Shown: positions 54,128-63,976, numbered from the stretch's first letter. The stretch is 64,000 nucleotides of DNA from Orlajensenia sp037404875 (GCF_037404875.1 NZ_JBBELO010000019.1:85502-149501), one strand, 5' to 3'. Numbers and translations are program-made. Notes: generated from the letters alone by a model not told the origin.

Positions 54128-54796
54128 ATGACCACCCCACGCGATCCCGCTGAGCGGGAAGCAGTATCAGCAAGAACGGCGACGGACCCCGCCAGGTCCA
54201 ACGCGGCCGTGCCCGCCGAGACCGGCGCGACACTCCGCGAAGAGGTGATCGAGCGGGAGAGGAGCGAGTTCGGCGGAGTCAAGATCGGGTCGGCCTTCTT
54301 CGGCTGGCTCACCGCCACCGGCACCGCGGTGATCCTCACCGCCCTCATCGGAGCGACCGGTGCCGCCCTCGGGCTCGGCGCCAACGGGGGAGCGGACGAG
54401 GCTGCGAAGGCCGCCTCGCAGAACGCGGAGACCATCGGGTGGATCGGAGCGATCGCCCTGCTGGTGATCCTCTTCGTCGCCTACTACGCAGGCGGCTACG
54501 TGGCCGGACGCATGGCGCGCTTCAACGGCGTCAAGCAGGGCGTGGCCGTGTGGGTGTGGGCCGTCGTGATCGCCGTGGTCGTCGCGATCATCACCGCGAT
54601 CGCCGGCTCGCAGTACAACATTCTCGGGAATCTCAACAGCTTCCCCCGCATCCCCGTCAGCGAGGGCGACCTCACGGCGGCGGGAATCATCACCGCGGTC
54701 CTCGTGGCCGTCGCCAGCCTCGCCGGCGCCATCCTCGGCGGCGCAGCAGGAACGCACTACCACCGCAAGGTGGACCGCGTCGGACTCGGCCGCTGA
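54128..54796 (+). CDS. Four-TM membrane protein, stress-operon type
   Basis: 222 residues. A hydrophilic N-terminus of about 50 residues, then TM segments at about 55-83, 102-130, 139-160 and 178-200 rich in glycine and alanine. The repeated GxxxG-type spacing and AGGYVAGRMARFNGVKQGV loop indicate helix packing. Good AAGGAGAGG upstream. Followed 49 bases later by the PRC-barrel gene. Function unknown; likely envelope-associated. Confidence 0.75.
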   Translation: MTTPRDPAEREAVSARTATDPARSNAAVPAETGATLREEVIERERSEFGGVKIGSAFFGWLTATGTAVILTALIGATGAALGLGANGGADEAAKAASQNAETIGWIGAIALLVILFVAYYAGGYVAGRMARFNGVKQGVAVWVWAVVIAVVVAIITAIAGSQYNILGNLNSFPRIPVSEGDLTAAGIITAVLVAVASLAGAILGGAAGTHYHRKVDRVGLGR

Positions 54797-54845
54797 GCGC
54801 GCCGCATCTTCACGAACCACGAAACATCGAAGGAATGAGAACACC

Positions 54846-55595
54846 ATGATCGACAACAACAACCTCGCCAGCGTCATCGGCGCCACGGTCTACGGAAACG
54901 ACGGAGACAAGATCGGCAAGGCCGGACAGGTCTACGTCGATGACAACACCGGTCGCCCGCTCTGGGCGAGCGTGCACACGGGACTCTTCGGAACGTCGGA
55001 AACCCTCGTGCCGCTCGAGGGAGCCGACTTCAACGGCGAGAACCTCACGATCGGATTCGACAAGTCCGTCGTCAAGGATGCCCCTCGCGTCGACCTCGAC
55101 GGCGCGATCAGCCCCGAGGAGCAGGACGAGCTCTACCGGTACTACAACCTCGGCGGCGTGCACGGCGATGTGGACTCCGACGTCGACACCTCCGCGACGA
55201 CCGGCCACGACACGTCGGGACCGAACACCGATTCGGCGATGACCCGTTCTGAGGAGCGTCTCGACGTCGGCACCGAGAAGGTCGCCACCGGCCGTGCTCG
55301 GCTGCGCAAGCACATCGTGACCGAGGAGCAGACCGTGACCGTTCCGGTCAGCCACGAAGAGGTGCGCCTCGAGCGCGAGCCGATCACCGAGGAGAACATC
55401 GGTGCGGCGACGTCGGGGCCGGACCTCAGTGAAGAGGAGCACGAGGTCGTCCTCACGGGCGAGCGCGTGGTCGTCAACAAGGAGACCGTGCCCGTCGAGC
55501 GGGTTCGCCTCGACACCGACACGGTGACCGAGCAGCAGACGGTGACCGAGGGTGTGCGCAAGGAAGAGATCGACCTGGCCCACGACGCCAAGTAA
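54846..55595 (+). CDS. PRC-barrel and DUF2382 (YsnF-type) stress protein
   Basis: 249 residues. PRC barrel at about 5-80 (VIGATVYGNDGDKIGKAGQVYVDD) and a C-terminal DUF2382 domain (LRKHIVTEEQTVTVPVSHEEVRLEREPI, then EHEVVLTGERVVVNKETVPVERVRL). Charged linker between. Such proteins are common in radiation- and desiccation-tolerant actinobacteria, generally as general-stress products. Ends just before an 18-bp hairpin. Confidence 0.88.
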   Translation: MIDNNNLASVIGATVYGNDGDKIGKAGQVYVDDNTGRPLWASVHTGLFGTSETLVPLEGADFNGENLTIGFDKSVVKDAPRVDLDGAISPEEQDELYRYYNLGGVHGDVDSDVDTSATTGHDTSGPNTDSAMTRSEERLDVGTEKVATGRARLRKHIVTEEQTVTVPVSHEEVRLEREPITEENIGAATSGPDLSEEEHEVVLTGERVVVNKETVPVERVRLDTDTVTEQQTVTEGVRKEEIDLAHDAK

Positions 55596-55608
55596 TCTCC
55601 CGCGCGTA

Positions 55609-55648
55609 CGAGGCAGGGCACGGAACGCATGTTCCGTGCCCTGCCTCG
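55609..55648 (+). terminator. Hairpin terminator after the PRC-barrel gene
   Basis: Perfect 18-bp stem (55609-55626 and 55631-55648) with loop GCAT. No T-run follows, which is usual in high-GC actinobacteria. Confidence 0.8.
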
Positions 55649-55692
55649 CGCCGTTCCGGCCGTCGGCCGCTGGCGGTGTCCGCAGTGCTCCG

Positions 55693-55698
55693 TAGACT
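55693..55698 (+). promoter_or_regulatory. -10 element TAGACT for leaderless ligA
   Basis: TAGACT, six bases, GTG 55705. No Shine-Dalgarno sequence. Confidence 0.5.
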
Positions 55699-55704
55699 GA
55701 GCGA

Positions 55705-57960
55705 GTGAGCATCGCAGACGCCGTTCCCACCGACGAACAGCTCGAGCGTTTGGGCCTCGACGCAGCATCCGCGCGGGTGGAGGGCCTGACGACGCGCATC
55801 CTCGAGGCCAGGGACGCCTACTACGAACGCGACACCTCGGTCGTCGCCGATGCGGAGTACGACGGCTGGATCCACGAGCTCGAGGCCCTCGAACGGCTCT
55901 TCCCCGTGCTGGCCAGTCAGGACTCTCCCACGCAGACCGTCGGCGGCCGCGCCGAGACGACGCTGTTCGCGCCGGTGCAGCACCTCGAGCGGATGCTGAG
56001 CCTCGACAACGTCTTCTCGATCGAGGAGTTCGAGGGCTGGGCCGCTCGGGTGCAGCGGGATTCCGGTCGCCGCGTGCACTACCTCTGCGAACTCAAGATC
56101 GACGGGCTCGCGATCAACCTGCGCTACGAGCGCGGCCGCCTCGTCTCGGCAGCCACCCGCGGCGACGGCGTCGTCGGCGAAGACGTCACCGAGAACATCC
56201 GCTACATCACCGCGATTCCGCAGAAGCTCGCGGGTGATGGACACCCGCCCGTCGTCGAGGTGCGCGGCGAGGTCTTCTTTCCCGTCGAGGCGTTCCGGGA
56301 GCTCAACGCGCTGCAGGCCGAGGCGGGCGACCGCATCTTCGCGAACCCGCGCAATGCGGCCAGCGGCTCGTTGCGGCAGAAGGCGGAAGGCAAGTCGGCC
56401 GCGCAGCTCGAACTGATGCACCGTCGGCTCTCGCGGCTGCGGATGCTCGTGCACGGCATCGGAGCGTGGGCGAACCCGCCGGTCGACAGCCAGTCCGCGA
56501 CGTACGAACTGCTGGCGGGCTGGGGACTGCCGACGTCGCCCTACTATCGGGTCGTCGACAGTGCGGATGCCGCGGCCGACTTCATCCGCTACTACGGCGA
56601 GCACCGGGACAGCCCGGAGCACGAGATCGACGGCATCGTCATCAAGGTCGACGAGCTCGCCCTGCATGACGAACTGGGCGCCACGAGCCGGGCGCCCCGT
56701 TGGGCGATCGCGTACAAGTATCCGCCTGAGCAGGTGAACACCAAGCTGCTCGACATCGTCGTCTCGGTCGGACGCACCGGTCGCGCCACTCCGTTCGCCG
56801 TCATGGAGAAGGTGCGCGTCGCCGGCAGCGAGGTACGGCAGGCCACTCTGCACAACCAGGAGGTCGTGAAGGCCAAGGGCGTGCTGATCGGCGACACCGT
56901 CGTGCTGCGCAAGGCGGGAGACGTCATTCCCGAGGTGCTCGGGCCCGTCGTCGAACTGCGCGACGGCACCGAGCGGGCCTTCGTCATGCCGGCGAACTGC
57001 CCCGAGTGCGGCACCCCGCTCGCTCCGGCGAAGGAGGGCGACATCGACCTGCGCTGCCCGAACGCGCGCAGCTGCCCCGCTCAGGTGCGCGGCCGCGTCG
57101 AGCACATCGGATCGCGTGGTGCGCTCGACATCGAGGCCCTCGGCGAGGTCTCTGCGGCCGCCCTCACCCAGCCGCAGCGTCCGGAGGTTCCTCCGCTCGT
57201 GACCGAGGCGGCGCTGTTCGACCTGAGCATCGACGAGCTCCTGCCCATCGAGGTGGTCGTGAAGGATGCCGAGACCGGGCTCCCCAAAGAAGACGAAGAC
57301 GGCGCGGTGCGCGTGCGCACGCCGTTCACGCGCAATCCCAGCGCCGCCGAGAAGAAGCGCGGACTGACCGAACCCCAGCCCTCTGCGAGTGCGCTCAAGC
57401 TGCTCGAGGAGATCGGCAAGGCCAAGACCAAGCCGCTGTGGCGCATCCTGGTCTCGCTCAGCATCCGTCACGTCGGACCGGTGGCGGCACGCGCCCTGGC
57501 GGACTACTTCGGCTCGCTCGAGGCCATCCGGTCGGCCGGGCGCGACGAGCTGGCACAGGTCGAGGGCGTGGGAGGCATCATCGCCGACGCTGTGCTGGAC
57601 TGGTTCACGGTGGACTGGCACCGCGAGATCGTCGACCGCTGGGCGGCGGCCGGCGTGCAGTTCACGACGCCCGGCCACCCCGGACCCGGCGAGGCGGGCG
57701 GTGCGGACGGTCCGTTGGCCGGCCTGACCATCGTCGCGACGGGCTCGCTCGAGGGCTTCAGCCGGGAGGGTGCGCAAGAGGCGATCATCGCGGCAGGCGG
57801 AAAGGCGGCCTCGAGCGTGTCGAAGAAGACCGACTTCGTCGCGGCGGGGCCCGGAGCGGGATCCAAGCTGACGAAGGCCGAAGAGCTCGGCCTTCGCATC
57901 ATCGACGCCGACCAGTTCCGCCGGCTGCTCGAGGGTGGACCGGCCGCCCTGGAGGACTGA
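55705..57960 (+). CDS. ligA: NAD-dependent DNA ligase
   Basis: 751 residues. Adenylation domain with Lys in CELKIDGLAIN; OB fold; a zinc finger with CPECG and CPNARSC; helix-hairpin-helix repeats; and a C-terminal BRCT domain (LTIVATGSLEGFSREGAQEAI). About 80 residues longer than E. coli LigA because of an insertion between the zinc finger and HhH region. Precedes the phospholipase gene by two bases. Confidence 0.96.
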   Translation: MSIADAVPTDEQLERLGLDAASARVEGLTTRILEARDAYYERDTSVVADAEYDGWIHELEALERLFPVLASQDSPTQTVGGRAETTLFAPVQHLERMLSLDNVFSIEEFEGWAARVQRDSGRRVHYLCELKIDGLAINLRYERGRLVSAATRGDGVVGEDVTENIRYITAIPQKLAGDGHPPVVEVRGEVFFPVEAFRELNALQAEAGDRIFANPRNAASGSLRQKAEGKSAAQLELMHRRLSRLRMLVHGIGAWANPPVDSQSATYELLAGWGLPTSPYYRVVDSADAAADFIRYYGEHRDSPEHEIDGIVIKVDELALHDELGATSRAPRWAIAYKYPPEQVNTKLLDIVVSVGRTGRATPFAVMEKVRVAGSEVRQATLHNQEVVKAKGVLIGDTVVLRKAGDVIPEVLGPVVELRDGTERAFVMPANCPECGTPLAPAKEGDIDLRCPNARSCPAQVRGRVEHIGSRGALDIEALGEVSAAALTQPQRPEVPPLVTEAALFDLSIDELLPIEVVVKDAETGLPKEDEDGAVRVRTPFTRNPSAAEKKRGLTEPQPSASALKLLEEIGKAKTKPLWRILVSLSIRHVGPVAARALADYFGSLEAIRSAGRDELAQVEGVGGIIADAVLDWFTVDWHREIVDRWAAAGVQFTTPGHPGPGEAGGADGPLAGLTIVATGSLEGFSREGAQEAIIAAGGKAASSVSKKTDFVAAGPGAGSKLTKAEELGLRIIDADQFRRLLEGGPAALED

Positions 57961-57962
57961 TC

Positions 57963-59684
57963 ATGGCGGAGAAACCCTCGCGCCGCGGTTTTCTCAAGGC
58001 GAGCGGAGCCGCTGCGGCGGGCGTCGTCGTCGGTGGCGCGGCAGGCGGAGCCGTCGGCGGCAGCATCGGGCATCAGCTCGGCGCGGCCGACACGTTCGCC
58101 GACTTCACCGCCTACGACCCCGAGCAGAAAGCGGGATTCGAGCACCTCGTGGTGTTCATGGGCGAGAACCGCTCGTTCGACAACCTGCTCGGCTACCTCT
58201 ACGACGCCGATTCACTTCCCGAGGGGCAGAGCTTCGACGGGCTGAACTTCGGCGACTACTCCTGTCCCAGTCCCTTGGGCGGCAGGGTTCCGGTGCATCC
58301 GTACACCGGCACGACCGACGAGATCATGGGCTCGCCCGACCCCGATCCCGGCGAGGAGTACCCGCACGTGAACACGCAGCTGTTCAACACCATCCTGCCG
58401 GCCTCCAACGCCGACCTGTTCATCGACGACATGGCCGCTCCGTTCAATGCGCCCGCGCGCGGAGTGAAGCCGACCATGGACGGCTTCGTCAGCGACTACG
58501 TCGTCAACTGGGCGAAGGTGAAGAAGGGCGGCCAGCCCGCCTCCGACGAGGTCGCGCGCATCATGGGCTCGTTCACGCCCGAGATGCTCCCGGTGCTCTC
58601 GACGCTCGCGAGGAACTTCGCCGTGTACGACTCCTGGCACGCCGCCGTGCCATCGCAGACCTTCTGCAACCGCTCCTTCTTCCACGCGTCCACCTCGCAC
58701 GGTTTCGTCACGAACAAGGACCACGGCGGCTACGACAAGTGGCTCTCCGCTCCGCCGGTGCAGACCATCTTCAACCGGCTCGAGGATGCCGGGGTCTCGT
58801 GGCGGGTCTACTTCGACGCCATGCAGTTGGTCTCCTTCACCGGAGTGCTGCATGCCCCTGTACTGGAGAAGTACTGGCGCTCCGAGCACTTCGCCACCAT
58901 GGAACGCTTCTACGAAGACGTCGAGAAGGGTCGCCTTCCGGCGTACTCGTTCATCGAGCCGCGACTGACCTACAACCACAACGACTTCCACCCGCCGTTC
59001 GGCGTCTTCCGCGAGGGCGAGGTCGACGGCGAACCCGTGCTCGACAGCGCGGTCTCCGACGTGCGTGCGGGCGAGGCGCTCGTGCACCAGATCTACACCG
59101 CCATCAAGCAGAGCGCGACGCCCGGCGGCTCCAATGCGCTGAACACCATGCTCCTGATCACCTTCGACGAGCACGGCGGAACGTACGACCACGTGCCGCC
59201 GCCGAGCGCCGTGCCGCCCGACTCGTCGGGCGGTGGCGAGATGGACTTCACGTTCGACCGGCTCGGATGCCGCGTGCCGGCGATCGCGGTGTCCGCATGG
59301 ACCGCGGCGGGCACCGTCATCAACGATGACATGCACCACGGTGCGGTCATCGCGACGCTCTCACGGCTTCACGGACTGAGGCCGCTGAGTCGCCGAGACG
59401 CCGGCGCGAACGACCTCTTCAACGCGATCAACCTCGGCACGCCGCGGCATCCGAAGAGCTGGCCGACGACGACTCCGCAGTTCATCCCGCCCAACCCCGA
59501 GGCGAATGCGCCGCATCCGGGCGACGCACATCGAACGAAACCGCTGAGTCCGCCCGCACGCGGCCTGCTCGGACTGTTGCTGGCCAAGTACGGTCGCCCC
59601 GACGACACGGAGCCCGAGAACTTCGGCGACGCCTACAACCTGCTGAACACCTACGGGGTCGGCCTCTTCGGCAAGCCACAGTAA
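57963..59684 (+). CDS. Tat-exported phospholipase C / acid phosphatase family enzyme
   Basis: 573 residues. A twin-arginine signal (SRRGFLKASG) and hydrophobic stretch at the N-terminus. The PF04185 phosphoesterase motifs are present: MGENRSFDNLLGY, DSWHAAVPSQTFCNRSFFH, FDEHGGTYDHVPPP. Family members hydrolyse phosphatidylcholine or phosphomonoesters outside the cell; the exact activity is unknown. A TAAACT hexamer in its last codons probably initiates gatC. Confidence 0.9.
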   Translation: MAEKPSRRGFLKASGAAAAGVVVGGAAGGAVGGSIGHQLGAADTFADFTAYDPEQKAGFEHLVVFMGENRSFDNLLGYLYDADSLPEGQSFDGLNFGDYSCPSPLGGRVPVHPYTGTTDEIMGSPDPDPGEEYPHVNTQLFNTILPASNADLFIDDMAAPFNAPARGVKPTMDGFVSDYVVNWAKVKKGGQPASDEVARIMGSFTPEMLPVLSTLARNFAVYDSWHAAVPSQTFCNRSFFHASTSHGFVTNKDHGGYDKWLSAPPVQTIFNRLEDAGVSWRVYFDAMQLVSFTGVLHAPVLEKYWRSEHFATMERFYEDVEKGRLPAYSFIEPRLTYNHNDFHPPFGVFREGEVDGEPVLDSAVSDVRAGEALVHQIYTAIKQSATPGGSNALNTMLLITFDEHGGTYDHVPPPSAVPPDSSGGGEMDFTFDRLGCRVPAIAVSAWTAAGTVINDDMHHGAVIATLSRLHGLRPLSRRDAGANDLFNAINLGTPRHPKSWPTTTPQFIPPNPEANAPHPGDAHRTKPLSPPARGLLGLLLAKYGRPDDTEPENFGDAYNLLNTYGVGLFGKPQ

Positions 59685-59687
59685 ACT
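59682..59687 (+). promoter_or_regulatory. -10 element TAAACT for gatC
   Basis: TAAACT overlaps the stop codon of the phospholipase gene and lies 37 bases before gatC, whose start has GGAG upstream. This suggests a short-leader transcript for gatCAB. Confidence 0.4.
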
Positions 59688-59724
59688 GGCATCCGCCCCC
59701 CACCGACGATACCGACGGAGAAGT

Positions 59725-60024
59725 ATGTCTGGAATCAGCGCCGAACAGGTCGCGCACCTCGCGAACCTGGCGCGGATCGGGTTGACGCCCGATGAGATCA
59801 CGAGCCTGACCGCCGAGCTCGACCACATCGTGGATTCCGTGGCCAAGGTGCGGGAGGTGGCGACGCCCGACGTGCCGGCGACGAGCCACCCGATTCCGCT
59901 GCAGAACATCTTCCGCCCCGACGTCGTGGGGGAGACCCTCTCCGCCGAGCAGGCACTCTCGGGCGCCCCCGAGCACGACGGCAGCCGATTCAAGGTCTCC
60001 GCGATCCTGGGGGAGGAGCAGTGA
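59725..60024 (+). CDS. gatC: Asp/Glu-tRNA amidotransferase subunit C
   Basis: 99 residues. Small belt protein of GatCAB, with ISAEQVAHLANLARIGLT and the PLQNIFRPDVVGETL region. The stop overlaps the gatA start. Confidence 0.95.
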   Translation: MSGISAEQVAHLANLARIGLTPDEITSLTAELDHIVDSVAKVREVATPDVPATSHPIPLQNIFRPDVVGETLSAEQALSGAPEHDGSRFKVSAILGEEQ

Positions 60025-61556
60025 GCGAGATCCTGCGCCTGTCCGCCGCCGACCTCGCGGCGAAGCTCGCAGACGGCGAGATCACCTCCGTCGAGGCCAC
60101 GCAGGCCTCCCTCGATCGCATCGCGGCCGTCGACGGCACCGTGCACGCGTTCCTGCACGTGGCATCCGAGAAGGCCCTCGCCACTGCGGGCGAGATCGAC
60201 CGCCGCCGTGCGGCGGGCGAGGAGCTCGGCCAGTTGGCCGGCGTGCCGATCGCCATCAAGGACGTGCTCGTGACCAACGACATGCCCACCACCGCCGGCT
60301 CCCGCATCCTCGAGGGCTGGGTTCCGCCCTACGACGCCACCTCGGTGCGGCTCGTGCGCGAGGCCGGCCTGGTGCCTATCGGCAAGACCAACATGGACGA
60401 GTTCGCCATGGGCTCCTCCACGGAGCACTCCGCCTACGGTCCCACCCGCAACCCGTGGGACCTGGATCGCATCCCCGGCGGCTCCGGGGGTGGATCCGCG
60501 GCCGCCGTGGCATCGTTCCAGGCGCCGCTCGCGCTGGGCAGCGACACCGGCGGTTCGATCCGCCAGCCCGCGCACGTCACGGGCACGGTCGGCGTCAAGC
60601 CCACCTACGGTGCCGTCAGCCGCTACGGGGCGATCGCGATGGCCTCATCGCTCGACCAGATCGGCCCGGTCACGCGCACCGTCGGCGACGCCGCCCTGCT
60701 GCACGACATCATCGCCCGACACGACCCGCGCGACTCGACGTCGCTCCGCGATGCGTGGCCCTCGATGGCCGAGGCCGTGCGCAACGCCGACGTGCGCGGT
60801 CTGCGCATCGGCGTGATCAACCAGCTCGACGGAGAGGGCTTCCAGCAGGGAGTGCTCGACCGCTTCCACGCCGCCCTCGCGTTGCTCGAGGGCGCCGGAG
60901 CCGAGATCGTGCAGATCAGCGCACCGAACTTCGAGTACGCCATCTCGGCCTACTACCTGATCATGCCGGCGGAGGCCTCGAGCAACCTCGCCAAGTTCGA
61001 CTCCGTGCGCTTCGGCCTGCGGGTGAGCCCTCCCGGTGGCGGAACCGTCGAGCAGGTCATGGCGGCCACCCGCGAGGCGGGCTTCGGCGCCGAGGTGAAG
61101 CGACGCATCATCCTCGGCACCTATGCGCTCTCGGCCGGCTACTACGACGCGTACTACGGCAGCGCCCAGAAGGTGCGCACCCTCGTTCAGCGCGACTTCG
61201 ACGCCGCCTTCGGCCAGGTCGACGTGATCGCGACGCCGACGGCGCCGACGACCGCGTTCCGGCTCGGCGAGAAGCTCGATGACCCGATGGCGATGTACCT
61301 GAACGACATCGCCACTATTCCGGCGAACCTCGCCGGCGTGCCCGGGATCTCGCTGCCCGCCGGCCTCGCCGCCGAGGACGGACTGCCGGTCGGCATCCAG
61401 TTCCTGGCGCCCGCTCGTGAGGATGCTCGGCTCTACACGGTCGGCGGAGCGCTCGAGCGCGCGCTCGAGCACGAGTGGGGCGGCCCGCTGCTCGACCAGG
61501 CGCCCGACGTGTCCCAGCTCATCGCCGCTCGTGCGGCCCAGGAAGGTGGTCGCTGA
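60021..61556 (+). CDS. gatA: Asp/Glu-tRNA amidotransferase subunit A
   Basis: 511-residue amidase subunit. Ser-cisSer-Lys triad is evident: Lys in VPIAIKDVL, Ser in PGGSGGGSAAAVAS and GSDTGGSIRQPA. Releases ammonia from glutamine for transfer to Glu-tRNA-Gln or Asp-tRNA-Asn. Overlaps gatC (GTGA) and gatB (TGATG). Confidence 0.96.
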   Translation: MSEILRLSAADLAAKLADGEITSVEATQASLDRIAAVDGTVHAFLHVASEKALATAGEIDRRRAAGEELGQLAGVPIAIKDVLVTNDMPTTAGSRILEGWVPPYDATSVRLVREAGLVPIGKTNMDEFAMGSSTEHSAYGPTRNPWDLDRIPGGSGGGSAAAVASFQAPLALGSDTGGSIRQPAHVTGTVGVKPTYGAVSRYGAIAMASSLDQIGPVTRTVGDAALLHDIIARHDPRDSTSLRDAWPSMAEAVRNADVRGLRIGVINQLDGEGFQQGVLDRFHAALALLEGAGAEIVQISAPNFEYAISAYYLIMPAEASSNLAKFDSVRFGLRVSPPGGGTVEQVMAATREAGFGAEVKRRIILGTYALSAGYYDAYYGSAQKVRTLVQRDFDAAFGQVDVIATPTAPTTAFRLGEKLDDPMAMYLNDIATIPANLAGVPGISLPAGLAAEDGLPVGIQFLAPAREDARLYTVGGALERALEHEWGGPLLDQAPDVSQLIAARAAQEGGR

Positions 61557-63064
61557 TGGCTCGCGCCGAACTCATGGACTTCGATGCCGCGCTGGAGCTC
61601 TTCGAGCCGGTGCTCGGGTTCGAGGTGCACGTCGAGTTGAACACGAAGACCAAGATGTTCTCGGACGCCCCGAACGTCTTCGGCTCCGAGCCCAACACCA
61701 ACGTCACCCCGGTGTGCCTCGGTCTGCCCGGGTCGCTGCCCGTGGTGAACGAGCAGGCCGTGCGCTACTCGATCAGCCTGGGCCTCGCACTCGGCTGCCA
61801 GATCGCGCCGTCGAGCCGGTTCGCCCGCAAGAACTACTTCTACCCCGACCTGGCCAAGAACTACCAGATCTCGCAGTACGACGAGCCGATCGCGTTCGAG
61901 GGCTCCGTCGAGGTCGAGCTCGCCGACGGTCGCGTCGTGCAGGTGCCGATCGAGCGGGCGCACATGGAGGAGGATGCCGGCAAGCTGACGCACGTCGGCG
62001 GCGCCACCGGTCGCATCCAGGGTGCCGAGTACTCGCTCGTGGACTACAACCGCGCCGGCGTGCCGCTCGTCGAGATCGTCACCAAGCCGATCTTCGGTGC
62101 GGAGCACTCCGCGCCCGAGATCGCCAAGGCGTACGTGCAGACCATCCGCGACATCGTGCTCTCGCTCGGCATCAGCGATGCCCGCATGGAGCGCGGAAAC
62201 CTGCGCTGCGATGCCAACGTGTCGCTGCGTCCGCGCGGGCAGGAGAAGCTCGGCACGCGCACGGAGACCAAGAACGTGAACTCGATGCGCTCCGTCGAGC
62301 GCGCGGTGCGTTACGAGATCCAGCGCCAGGCGGCCATCCTCGCCGCGGGCGGAAGCATCACGCAGGAGACGCGGCACTGGCACGAGGACACCGGCACGAC
62401 GAGCGCCGGCCGGCCCAAGTCGGACGCCGACGACTACCGCTACTTCCCCGAGCCCGACCTGCTTCCGGTGGTGCCCTCGGCCGAGCTGATCGAGGAACTG
62501 CGCGCCGCACTGCCCGAGCCGCCGGCGGTGCGCCGGCGCCGGCTGAAGTCGGAGTGGGGCTTCACCGACCTCGAGTTCCAGGACATCGCCAACTCCAGCC
62601 TGCTCGCCGAGGTGACCGCTACCGTCGCGGCTGGGGCGACTCCCGCCGCTGCTCGCAAGTGGTGGACCGGTGAGATCGCCCGCGTGGCGAACGCCTCCGA
62701 TCGTGAAGCTGCTGACCTCATCGCTCCTGCCGACGTGGCCGAACTCGCGACGCTCGTCGAGGCCGGAACCCTCACCGACCGCCTGGCCCGCCAAGTGCTC
62801 GAGGGCGTCATCGCCGGCGAGGGAACTCCGCAGCAGGTGGTCGAGGCCCGCGGCCTTGCCGTGGTCTCCGACGACGGTGCGCTTATCGCGGCCATCGACG
62901 AGGCACTCGCAGCGCAGCCCGACGTGCTCGCGAAGATCCGCGACGGCAAGGTGCAGGCCGCCGGTGCCGTGATCGGTGCGGTCATGAAGGCGATGAAGGG
63001 CCAGGCCGATGCCGCTCGAGTGCGTGAACTCGTGCTCGAGCGCGCGGGAGGCGACGGGAACTAG
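61556..63064 (+). CDS. gatB: Asp/Glu-tRNA amidotransferase subunit B
   Basis: 502 residues. Kinase-like core with GFEVHVELNTKTKMF, LGLPGSLPVVNEQAV, DYNRAGVPLVEIVTKP and a C-terminal YqeY-like tail domain. Phosphorylates the misacylated residue and receives ammonia from GatA. ATG 61556 overlaps the gatA stop; ATG 61574 is a possible later start. Confidence 0.96.
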   Translation: MARAELMDFDAALELFEPVLGFEVHVELNTKTKMFSDAPNVFGSEPNTNVTPVCLGLPGSLPVVNEQAVRYSISLGLALGCQIAPSSRFARKNYFYPDLAKNYQISQYDEPIAFEGSVEVELADGRVVQVPIERAHMEEDAGKLTHVGGATGRIQGAEYSLVDYNRAGVPLVEIVTKPIFGAEHSAPEIAKAYVQTIRDIVLSLGISDARMERGNLRCDANVSLRPRGQEKLGTRTETKNVNSMRSVERAVRYEIQRQAAILAAGGSITQETRHWHEDTGTTSAGRPKSDADDYRYFPEPDLLPVVPSAELIEELRAALPEPPAVRRRRLKSEWGFTDLEFQDIANSSLLAEVTATVAAGATPAAARKWWTGEIARVANASDREAADLIAPADVAELATLVEAGTLTDRLARQVLEGVIAGEGTPQQVVEARGLAVVSDDGALIAAIDEALAAQPDVLAKIRDGKVQAAGAVIGAVMKAMKGQADAARVRELVLERAGGDGN

Positions 63065-63139
63065 CGGCGACGACCGGCTCGATTGACAGCATCCTTCGAT
63101 CGATCCTCGCTAATCTGGGAGCCCTTCGAAGGGATGACC

Positions 63140-63829
63140 ATGGGATTCTTGGACCGACTACTGGGGCGAGACGAACCGGAGCAACCGCGTAACCAGGCGC
63201 GTGCTGCGGCGACGCAGGACGAGATCGCCATCCAGCGTTACCGTTACCTGCTGCGCACGGCTCCGCCGGAGACGATCGAGCAGGTGCACGCCGAGGCGTT
63301 CGCGCAGCTCACGCCCGACCAGCGTGCCCAGGTGCTCGAAGATCTGAGTGCGTCGACGGGCGAACGGCCCGCATCCGATGATCCGCAGACCCTCGCACGG
63401 GCGGCGACACGCGCCGAGCTGCGCCAGCCGGGCAGCATGGAGCGCGCCTTCTCGCGCGGCCAGGGCGCCTATGGCGGCGGCTACGGAGGAGGCGGCTCGG
63501 GCTTCGGCTCCATGTTCGCCGGATCGCTGCTCGGCTCCGTCGCCGGATACGTCGTCGGTTCCGCGCTGGTCTCGGCGTTCCTGCCCGACCCCGGGTTCGA
63601 CAACGGCGGCTACGACAATGCCGGTGGCGACTCCTCGACGGACGCCGCGGGCGCGGACAACGGCTCCGACGGCGGCTCGGGCGCAGACTCCGGCGGCGAC
63701 GGCGGCTGGGATGGCGGCGGCTACGGCGGCGACTTCGGCGGCGGCGACGGCGGGGGCTTCGACGGTGGAGGCTTCGACGGTGGAGGCTTCGGAGGCGATT
63801 TCGGCGGCGGCGGAGACTTCGGCGTCTAG
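63140..63829 (+). CDS. Protein with glycine-rich repetitive C-terminus
   Basis: 229 residues. N-terminal charged helical domain (FLDRLLGRDEPEQPRN ... QRYRYLLRTAPPETIEQVHAEAFAQLTPDQRAQVLEDL), a GGGYGGG linker, one short hydrophobic stretch at about 128-149 (FAGSLLGSVAGYVVGSALVSAFL), then an about 65-residue Gly/Asp tail with GGGFDGGGF repeats. ATG 63140 has AAGGG six bases upstream; ATG 63134 lies closer to it. Function unknown. Confidence 0.7.
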   Translation: MGFLDRLLGRDEPEQPRNQARAAATQDEIAIQRYRYLLRTAPPETIEQVHAEAFAQLTPDQRAQVLEDLSASTGERPASDDPQTLARAATRAELRQPGSMERAFSRGQGAYGGGYGGGGSGFGSMFAGSLLGSVAGYVVGSALVSAFLPDPGFDNGGYDNAGGDSSTDAAGADNGSDGGSGADSGGDGGWDGGGYGGDFGGGDGGGFDGGGFDGGGFGGDFGGGGDFGV

Positions 63830-63941
63830 CGCCGCATCGGCTGCGAGAGCGAGAACCGGGCGGCGATCCGTGCGTAGACTGCCAGCGGGTTGATGACTAT
63901 GGAAGCGCCGGTGAGAGGGGCAAAAGAAGTTTTCGAAACCC

Positions 63942-63970
63942 TTGCCATAATCGAACACGTGTTCTAAACT
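63942..63970 (+). promoter_or_regulatory. SOS (LexA-box) promoter of the edge gene
   Basis: -35 TTGCCA (63942-63947), 17-base spacer, -10 TAAACT (63965-63970). TCGAACACGTGTTCTA (63951-63966) matches the actinobacterial LexA box pattern TCGAAC-N4-GTTCGA with one or two mismatches and overlaps the -10. Six bases separate the -10 from ATG 63977, so the mRNA is leaderless. Confidence 0.75.
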
Positions 63971-63976
63971 GGGGGT

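Noticed and set aside
55474..57777. Minus-strand open frame of 767 codons opposite ligA
   Set aside because: Composition of a shadow frame; ligA covers the whole span with all expected motifs.
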